Assembly (NCBI RefSeq): GCF_011386835.1
Contig: NC_088801.1
Coordinates: forward strand, 19,764,824 to 19,828,823
Origin: Chrysemys picta bellii
Lineage: Eukaryota; Chordata; Testudines; Emydidae
Length of the DNA stretch: 64,000 bases
Reading direction: 5' to 3'
Shown in pieces: positions 56,651-64,000 of this stretch (position 1 is the stretch's first letter; each line of letters begins with the position of its first letter). The translations under genes were made by a program, and so were the position numbers. Under the pieces are notes generated by a model that saw only the letters and a list, made by a program, of their open reading frames with translations, was not told where the DNA came from and ran no database searches.

Positions 56651-57780
56651 TAGCCCTAAGGATCGGAGCCTTAGTGCTACAAAATACAGAGAAATGAGAT
56701 CCAAAGAACCAAGATAGACTTTCCAAAATCATATCAGCCTTTGGATATTTAACCCAGCCACATTCAAATCAAAATCCTTTGGCTGCTCCCCCTATGCCTA
56801 ACTTGATCTCCAAATCTAGAAAGGGGGCTAAGAACTCCCACATAGCAATGGCCCTCTTTACATAGCTTTTGATGTTCCGACCTGATTAGGTGTGTGTCAC
56901 AGCTGGACAGCATTTAGAGCACATATTTATGTTGCAACCGTGCCAGTGTTGTCCCTCTAGTTGTGTCCGCATTTCATTCCAAAACCCATTTTTCTCTGCT
57001 GTTTATCGCCCACCTCTGACAGTTCTCATCAGAATGAGCTTGATGTACAGAGCATCAGCCTGGGATGGGTATTTTATTTTTACCAAATCTTGGGGGATGG
57101 ACGGAGAGGGGAATGGATCCCACTGGTTTTAAATTACAGGGCTGGAGAAGGAATTGTTTGTTTTTTTCTCACACTTCTAATTCTCAAAAATAGCATTACT
57201 TATCAAGCTAAAATTAGGCAGGCAAATAGTCAATATTGTAGAGAAGTGCCCTTGTGTTGGGTATATTTGGAAAACAATTTGAAACAAATGAGCTGTTTTG
57301 TTCCTCTAGCTCAGAAAGAGTGTGTGTATGGCTGGCAGCTGTTAAAGTCCATCTGGTCAAGAATGCACCAAGACCATAATGTAAAAGTCCCCAAATATGA
57401 ATTTGCACCACAGACTGTCATCTCTTTCCTGAAGAGATTATGGCTTTTCAGAAGGATAATATGCATTTTTATAAGTGCCTGAATACATTTTATGCAGTAG
57501 TCCATTGCTATGGCAAAGAGCTGTTATGGTATATTGGGATAACACTCAACGTGTGTAAATATCCTGGATGACTAGAATGTACATACAACCATTACTTTCA
57601 TGGGCTAGGTCCTGGCCCTGCTTCTGGTTGCTTTGTGGACCAACCCCATCTGAAGATTCTCCTTTGCATGGGGGAATCTGCGAGTTGCATGGAGCCATCA
57701 CAGAGGCTCTTGTGTGACACTGTTACAGTATAGGAGGCATTGCTTGGAGAAATGGGATGTGGCAGGGGTGTCCCTTACGC
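56651..57780. other. No gene recognised
   Basis: The 173-codon plus frame at 56961-57482 and the antisense frames have no recognised domain and low-complexity translations. I treat them as chance. No repeat was named. Confidence 0.45.
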
Positions 57781-57788
57781 ACCGGTGA

Positions 57789-58034
57789 CAGGACTGGCTC
57801 CAGGATTTTTGCCGCCCCAAGCGGCGGAAAAAAAAAAGCCGCGATTGCAATCACGATCGGCGGCAGCTCCACCGCGCTGCTTTCTTCTTCAGCGGCAATT
57901 TGGCGGCAGGTCCTTCCCTCCGAGAGGGACAGGGACCCTCCACCGAATTGCCGCCGAAGAGCCCGACGTGCCGCCCCTTCCCCTTGGCCGCCCCAAGCAC
58001 CTGCTTGCTCAGCTGGTGCCTGGAGCCGGCCCTG
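57789..58034. mobile_element. Non-autonomous hAT element, 246 bp
   Basis: Ends caggactggctccagg and cctggagccggccctg are inverted. The flanking accggtga (57781-57788) and actggtga (58035-58042) agree at 7 of 8. The interior is GC-rich with 'gccgccccaagc' at both ends and several 'ggcaattcggcgg'-like inverted blocks, which give spurious overlapping ORFs. Confidence 0.9.
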
Positions 58035-58042
58035 ACTGGTGA

Positions 58043-60503
58043 ACCCTGGCAGCCAAAAAGACCCTCAGAGACTGTTTGGCAGCCAATGCAAAATTAAAGC
58101 AGCTTTGAGGCTTCTCCTGTTTATGGCAGGGAGTGGCCCAGCAGGAGCTGGCCAGCCCTAGAACTGGGGATGAGGTAAATAAGGTGGCTTTACACAACCT
58201 TTGTCCCCACACTCCACCATGAAGTGCCAGGAGCAGTTTGGATGGAATCAGGCATCTGGGCTGAATACTTTTATTTCCTAGAGTTCTATAAGGGCTATTG
58301 TTATTACTTGAAATGACAATACAAAAAGTCCAAGGAAGACTGACTAACTTGAAAGCTGTGCCGTAAAGTGATAAAGGCAAGGAAAAAATCAGAGGAACAG
58401 TTACATCACAGGCTTAGCTTGGCCTGAGGAGCAGAGGTGTTGCAATTATCTTGAAATCAGAGTGCGATACCACATCTAGACACAACAGAGTGAGTAGGAA
58501 TTAAATTTTAGGGGTTGAAATTCACTTTGCAAGTTTGCTCTCGTTATTACTTGTAGAGTGGTCTAATCATGTCTGTCTAGGGCACCCAACACTGCAGGAT
58601 GTAAGACGCACAATCTGACTTGCAACAATTTTTCTAGTGTCATACTCTGGAAAACTGTCAAATATTTGCAGTGTCTCATGTATTTTTCTGTGCGTTTCCC
58701 ATGTCGTGTAATGTAATGAAACGTGACAATATGGTCTAATGAAATAGATGTATTATATCAGAAATTACAAGAGCCGAACAAGCTAGATGGATACAGGGTT
58801 ACTATAGTAACTTTTGATCTCTGGAGATTTGGAATTACATCCTTAATAAGTTTGGTAGCCTTATCTTTGTCCCCGGTGGATACTTATCCACATCAGGAAA
58901 CCACTACACAATCTGGCATGATTGATAGTCTGTGCTCAGGAGAAGCCTAGAAATAGCATAGTAGGAATGCAAACTGAGCTGCATAGCTTGGGAAGAGAGA
59001 AGTAACAGCACTAGGCAGTGAGTGCTATTAGTTCCACATTTCTCTTACTACCAGCCTCACCCCTATGAAATAAGGTGAAACTCCCATAGCACACGGAACC
59101 TGCAGAGACCCATGAAAGCCCTTGACACAGAGTTTAAGTGGTGCAGATGGCCTTATGCACCATGGGGATTTTACCTTCTAGCTAGCAGAAAGGGCATGCC
59201 TACTTGGGCCCTATGAGTTGGGGTGAATTTCACCTATGCAGCTGTTCCTTTTGTTTCATTAGCAATACAGTGCTGTAGGGGAGAGATCTGTGTTCAGTAT
59301 GCTGTGTGATATACTGAGGCTCTAGAGTTTGACAGCTAGCTGTCTGGACTCAGCTTGCATTTCTGAATCCCCTGGTGACACTAAGTCCCTCCTGAAATCT
59401 AATCCTTTTTTTCCAGTTCTACTCATCATACTATACCTCTTAACTATCCCTCATTTTGAGGGACTTCATCGTTTTAGCCCTAAAGTTACCTTTATTTCAT
59501 GGAGATGTGGTGTCCCCCAATTATTACTGTTGAAAATTACTTACATGAGAAATGCAGAATCATAAAATGGATTACAGAAAGTAATGTAGACCCAAGGCAT
59601 GTCCCACCACGTTTTACATTTCCTGCTAAATTAATTTTTTGTGTCCCTCATTCTGGGTCTTTGTAACACCATGTCCCACATTTAGGCCTTGGCAGGTTGA
59701 AAGGTTATTTTATAGTATATTTTTGAAATGGATAAGGGGTCACTGTGGGTCTTGGAAGTTTGTGAGCCATTGTCTCTGGATAGCAAGTAGCATGTAGTCT
59801 GCCCTTGAGACATCTCTACTTTTCAGCTTCATTGCATGAAAAGAAATACCATTTAGAATCCCCATCATTGCAGCATTAGATTAAATCAGTCTCAGCCCAT
59901 TAATTTAAATAATCAATACCCATAAGTGCCATGATGCTGTCTCTTACTTCACTGTGAAAGCTGAAAAGTTAGAGGAGTATACACATGATAGATTTTCAAG
60001 ATTATTTTGTAGGAAAATTAAACATGCAGTGTTATGACACTTGACAGGTTGCTTCTCTCAGCACCTCCAGCACAACTACAGACTGAGTCAAAGATCAGAG
60101 GGAGAATAAAGCAAATTTTACTAAAGCTTTTCACTGCCACCTTTATGATAAACCTAGGCAGCCTTATATGCCACAGCTATCTCACTATATATGTATAATG
60201 TTCCCTCACACACTCTCCACTTGGATACCACCTTCTAGCACAGAGACATGCGGCTGTGTTTGCAGAATAACTGCATGTTTCTATCCCTTGCTCAGGGTCA
60301 AGCAAATCCTAAAGACAAGTAAAAAAATCAACCATACCAACCCAAACCCAGACCCCTGCTTCTGACCTAAACTGTCTCACTCAAGTTCCATCATTCTGTT
60401 AGTCTGCAAGAAAATAGTTCCAAACTTTTGGCTGGGGTCTCCTTAAGCCTCATTTGAATTAGCTTGTTAAACTAAATGTAATGGCCAAAGTTTTCAAAAG
60501 TGA
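58043..60503. other. No feature recognised
   Basis: About 2.5 kb without recognised genes or repeats. Confidence 0.5.
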
Positions 60504-60511
60504 CTAGTGAT

Positions 60512-60634
60512 TAGGGTGACCAGATGCCCCGATTTTATAGGGACACTCCCAATTTTTGGGTCTTTTTCTTATATAGGCTCCTATTATCCCCCACCCCCAT
60601 CCTGATTTTTCACACTTGCTGTCTGGTCACCCTA
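60512..60634 (-). mobile_element. hAT-type MITE, copy 3 (inverted)
   Basis: Ends tagggtgaccagatg and gtctggtcacccta. The flanking ctagtgat (60504-60511) and caagtgat (60635-60642) agree at 7 of 8. The orientation is opposite to copies 1 and 2. Confidence 0.9.
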
Positions 60635-60712
60635 CAAGTGATTCTGGATGTCTCAATTTTGGGGGTCCCAAATTGAGGCCTTTTGAAATAGTCTTGATTT
60701 TCAGAAAGCACT

Positions 60713-60757
60713 GGGGGGGGGGGGGGGGGAAAGCTAAGAAGCTAAAAAAAAAAAAAA
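60713..60757. repeat. G17 run followed by A-rich 'aagct' repeats
   Basis: Seventeen G, then aaagctaagaagct and an A run of 14. Low complexity, likely variable and error-prone in assembly. Confidence 0.9.
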
Positions 60758-61618
60758 GCTAAAAAAAGATAAGAAGGGTCTCTTCTTACACTGCTCTCAA
60801 TAGGAGCTTTCTCACCGATGTCAGTGGATACAGACACTGCATTTAGCTGAAACTGTAGAATAACTGGGAGTCACCAGATGGTGCAGTTGCAGGCAGTGTA
60901 AGTTCCGAGTATCTGAATGTAGAGGAGCTACCTCTTGAAGAAATGTTTGTCAGCTATGGTGGAGTTTGTTATTTTTTACTAGAAACTGAGCAGTCAAATC
61001 TGTTCTGACTGCTCTTGCTCTGACTGAGAACCATTGTCAGGTATTGAGCTGATGTCTACAGGTTATTTCCATGCAAGGGCACAAAATATGACAAAGACAT
61101 TGATCTCATTACGCCAGTGAATTTCATAGCAAAGACACTTAATAGCAACCTTGTTAGGGTGGTGATCCCTCACTGTATTGTAGCTGAGGGGGTTAGCTCA
61201 CTGTGAAGTGCTAGCTGTATTTGTCTTGTGGTGCTTCCTTTTGGAAAACACTTCCCTATCATGTTTTTTTCTTCTGCACTGTGCGACCAACACATTTAAC
61301 ACTATCCCACTTTCTCTGAGTGCCTTTGTCTTGGAGTTTTGAGACTTTTGAATCTCTTAACTGAAAGAGAGCTATTCTGAGATTAATCTAACAAGACATT
61401 GCCAAAGTTGTTGCTTTTATACATGTTCATCAACAATAAAGAGTTCAGGGAGAATTCCATGTATCCTGGATTCATAAAGATGATGATAAGATGTGTAATG
61501 GGCTGAAACATACTGGATGGCACAGACATCAGCTGTGGCAGTACATGTAGCAAGTTATAGATGAAGGTGAAAATGCTGTGGGTCTGACTTTCAACTGCCT
61601 TGCACTTTGTGTGGTCAC
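60758..61618. other. No feature recognised
   Basis: One CTCF-like motif (tcaccagatggtgcag, 60871-60886). Nothing else is recognised. Confidence 0.5.
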
Positions 61619-61621
61619 TGA

Positions 61622-62355
61622 GGATATGACTACACTGCAAAACAACCCATCATGCTGAGTCTCAGAGTCCAGATCAATTGACTTGGGTTTGCGAGGCTAA
61701 GTCTGCAGTCCAAAATCTAACAGTGTAGACAAGGGGTGGCCAACCTGTGGCCCCGGAGCCACATGTGGCTCTTCAGAAGTTAATATGCGGCTCCTTGTAT
61801 AGGCACTGACTCCGGGGCTGGAGCTACAGGCGCCAACTTTTCAATATGCTGGGGGATGCGGGGTGCTCACTGCTCAACCCCTGGCTCTGCCACAGGCCCT
61901 GCACCCACTCCACCCCTTCCTGCCCCCTCCCCTAAGCCATCCCCTCCCTCCTGCATGCCACGAAACAGCTGATTGGGAGGTGCTGGAGGGAGGGGGAGGT
62001 GCTGATCAGCGGTGCTGCCAGTGGGTGAGAGGTACTGGGAGTGGGGTGGGGGAGCAGATCAGGGGCTGCTGACGTATTACTGCTGACATTGCTCTTTGGA
62101 AATGTACATTGGTAATTTCTGGCTCCTTCTCAGGCTCAGGTTGGCCACCCCGGTGTAGACATTTCCGCTTGGGCTGGGGCCTGGGCTCTGAAACCTGGCG
62201 GTGGGAGAGAGTCTTGGAACCTGGGTGGCAGCCCAAGGAGGAATGTCTACACTGCTATTGTTAGCCCCGCAGCCCGAGCTCCACAAGCTCCAGTCGATCG
62301 ACATGGGCTCTGAGACGCAGTGCCGCGGATTTTTCTTTGCAGTGCAGATATACCC
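61622..62355. mobile_element. Palindromic Harbinger-type MITE split by an hAT
   Basis: The left end ggatatgactacactgcaaa and the right end tttgcagtgcagatatacc are inverted with few mismatches. The flanks tga and taa fit a decayed 3-bp Harbinger duplication. The two halves mirror each other over much of their length (for example 'gagtctcagagtccagatca' against 'atgggctctgagacgcagtg'). Without the hAT the element is about 305 bp. Confidence 0.75.
61731..62152. mobile_element. hAT element nested in the MITE (422 bp)
   Basis: ggggtggccaacctg and caggttggccacccc form perfect 15-bp inverted repeats, and gtgtagac flanks both sides (61723-61730 and 62153-62160). The centre is GC-rich and overlaps in content with the element at 48233. 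It has no ORF. Confidence 0.88.
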
Positions 62356-62390
62356 TAAGCCTCTGTCTGGCCTGGAGTTTGGCTACATCT

Positions 62391-62666
62391 ACACTATAGC
62401 TTATGGGGCACACGCTCATGGGATGTGACTAAATCACCCCCCTGAGCAACATAAGTTACACCGACATAAGTGCTCATGTGCACAGCACTATGTCAGCAGG
62501 AGAGCGTCTTCCGCCGACATAGCTCCTGCCATTTGCGGAGGTGGGATTTTTAAAGCCAGTGAGAGAGTTCTCTCCTGGTGGCATAGAGCATCTTCACCAG
62601 ACGTGCTGCAGCTGCACAGCTGTATTGGTGCTGCCGCACCACTGCAGCGCTGTACGTGAATATACC
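62391..62666. mobile_element. Harbinger-type MITE, copy 2 (276 bp)
   Basis: The left ggctacatctacactatag resembles the left end of 24216. The interior 'tatgtcagcaggagagcgtc' and 'tctcctggtggcatagagc' follows that copy in order. The right end (gtgaatatacc) is worn. It lies 35 bp after the preceding MITE. Confidence 0.7.
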
Positions 62667-62904
62667 TCTGTGGAGTATCTAGATTAGCATTGACTACTGT
62701 CCTTATCCCTTGGGAAAATGAGTGTAACAGGCTACCAATCGGGACATGTGTGCCCAAAGGTTACAATTTTCCTCCATAAAACCGAGTTGTCACAAAGCGG
62801 TCTGTACCCATTCTAGCTCATCCAGGCACGTATGTATGCCAGTGTGTGCACCTATGAAGTGCAAGTGCGGTGTTGTGCAGTTTCACATATTCATATGGAG
62901 GCTG

Positions 62905-62997
62905 GAGTTTGAAATTTTACTCTAAATGACTTGCCCCAGGTCACACAGGAAGGCTGTACAGGAATAGGAGCCAGGGTCCTGTGCTTTAACCCTCCGC
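62905..62997 (-). repeat. MIR-like fragment, minus strand
   Basis: 'tgacttgccccaggtcacac' followed by 'gagccagggtcctgtgcttt' and 'aaccctccgc' is the reverse complement of a MIR core. Confidence 0.65.
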
Positions 62998-63151
62998 AAA
63001 ATTAACTAGATGGCTTTTAAAATATATTAATAATAGTAGTGCCCTGATTTTTATTTTTAACTAGCTGTGACATGGCTGATACTGTTCGAGGGATCATACA
63101 TTCTCCTCTGTCATAGGCAGCCATACACCCACACCCCAACTGGGAGCCCCA

Positions 63152-63180
63152 TTACTCCCCCCCCCACACACACACACACC
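63152..63180. repeat. Poly-C and (CA)n microsatellite
   Basis: A C run followed by seven CA units. Confidence 0.9.
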
Positions 63181-63904
63181 TTTGCCTCTGAGAGTTTGGA
63201 AGAAGTAACTAGAATTCTAATTGATTTTCCACTACAAAGGTTGTCAGTGCACACAGTTGCAAGGAGCCCCTTTTATCTACTTCAGAAAGGTTCCATTAGT
63301 ATCCAAGATCGAAAAAATGAGCCAGCCCCCTTTGCAATTCCCAGTGCCTACTAGGTCCCATTTAGGTGATAAAGGAAAGAGAACAAGCAGTTAATGAAAG
63401 ATGAGGCAATATGGAGGTGCCCAGAGGATGGGGGGTTATAAGGCTATTTCCTGATGTGCGTGAGGTCTGAACACTTAAGCTAAATCAAGGATTATAAAGT
63501 GGCTGGTGCTGCTCCCTGTGGAGGACCATGAGGGTGAGCTGAGGGAGTTTGACTGAACTTCTAAGAGAGTCCACGTTGGTTCTTAGAAGAAAAGGCCAAA
63601 CTGCAGGGGACATACAGTGTGAAGGCTCAAAGATTTATGGACTGAGAACTTGAGCTCTATTGTGTGAGGTCAACTACCTATCCATGTTTAGCCTGCACCG
63701 TTCTTAGAGCCCATTTCAGTTTGGCTTTTCATGGTCATGGCTAGAAGAGAATGACTTTCTTTGGCTTTTTCTCTCCCTATTACATGGAGAGTATCTTATT
63801 TGAACACAGTCATAATTGGGTTGATTTGAAGGATTCAGCTGCTATTTGAAAATGAAGGAATTTCTACTCTTGGGGCAGCTGGAGAAAACAGGTGGGATTC
63901 ACTG
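63181..63904. other. No feature recognised
   Basis: No gene or nameable repeat is seen. Confidence 0.5.
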
Positions 63905-64000
63905 ATTCATAAATTCTAAAGCCAGAAGGGGCAATTGTGAACATCTAGTCTGATTTCCTGTAAACAAGGTCATAGAACGTCCCCAAAATAATTCCTAGAG
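63905..64000 (-). repeat. CR1 LINE 3' end, cut by the window edge
   Basis: 'attcataaattctaaagcca', 'gaacatctagtctgatttcc' and 'atagaacgtccccaaaataa' correspond to the minus-strand CR1 at 44499. It continues beyond the window. Confidence 0.85.

Noticed and set aside
56961..57482. 173-codon ORF
   Set aside because: No recognisable domain, and the translation has Cys/Leu/Phe-rich low-information character. No start context or splice support.

Overview
This window is non-coding, repeat-rich vertebrate nuclear DNA, most probably from a cryptodiran turtle. The main evidence is a tRNA-derived SINE at 12717-12905 of the tortoise PolIII/Cry-SINE type. It ends in the same tail as the CR1 LINE at 43483-43574. 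There are many CR1 fragments, Harbinger and hAT elements and Penelope-like tails, all typical of turtle genomes. The species is inferred, not proven.

No complete host gene was found. One 78-nt phase 1-1 candidate host exon (21487-21564) has good splice signals but is unidentified. Almost everything else that can be explained is transposable-element sequence, often nested.

Layout. 1-9.7 kb: CR1 3' fragments, short palindromic repeats and old MIR-like pieces. 9.7-12 kb: an hAT MITE, a GC-rich block and an internally deleted Ty3/gypsy element on the minus strand. 12.7-15 kb: the SINE and a 750-bp hAT element with perfect 8-bp target duplications. 15415-20033: an apparently complete PIF/Harbinger transposon between TAA duplications. 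It encodes an intact DDE transposase on the plus strand and a two-exon Myb/SANT-like accessory protein on the minus strand. The accessory gene's intron holds a third open exon-like frame on the plus strand and a ~116-bp minisatellite. 20-29 kb: MIR-like, Penelope-like and Harbinger MITE copies, the candidate exon and a GC-rich repeat. 29.4-31.2 kb: a degenerate CR1. 33.5 kb: an ATCT microsatellite. 37.2-38.2 kb: an AT-rich element. 38.36-43.79 kb: a large palindromic repeat interrupted by a nearly full-length CR1 with an esterase ORF1 and an ORF2 carrying one frameshift and one premature stop. 44-64 kb: a possible solo LTR, several hAT MITEs with 8-bp duplications, L2-like and CR1 pieces, a second large palindromic repeat with tRNA-like boxes, and a nested hAT-in-Harbinger pair.

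How the parts relate. The Harbinger genes probably cooperate: in this superfamily the Myb-like protein binds the element ends and brings the transposase into the nucleus. The CR1 is the probable source of machinery for the SINE because the two share a 3' tail. Non-autonomous Harbinger MITEs at 24216, 61622 and 62391 have ends resembling the autonomous element and could have been driven by related transposases.
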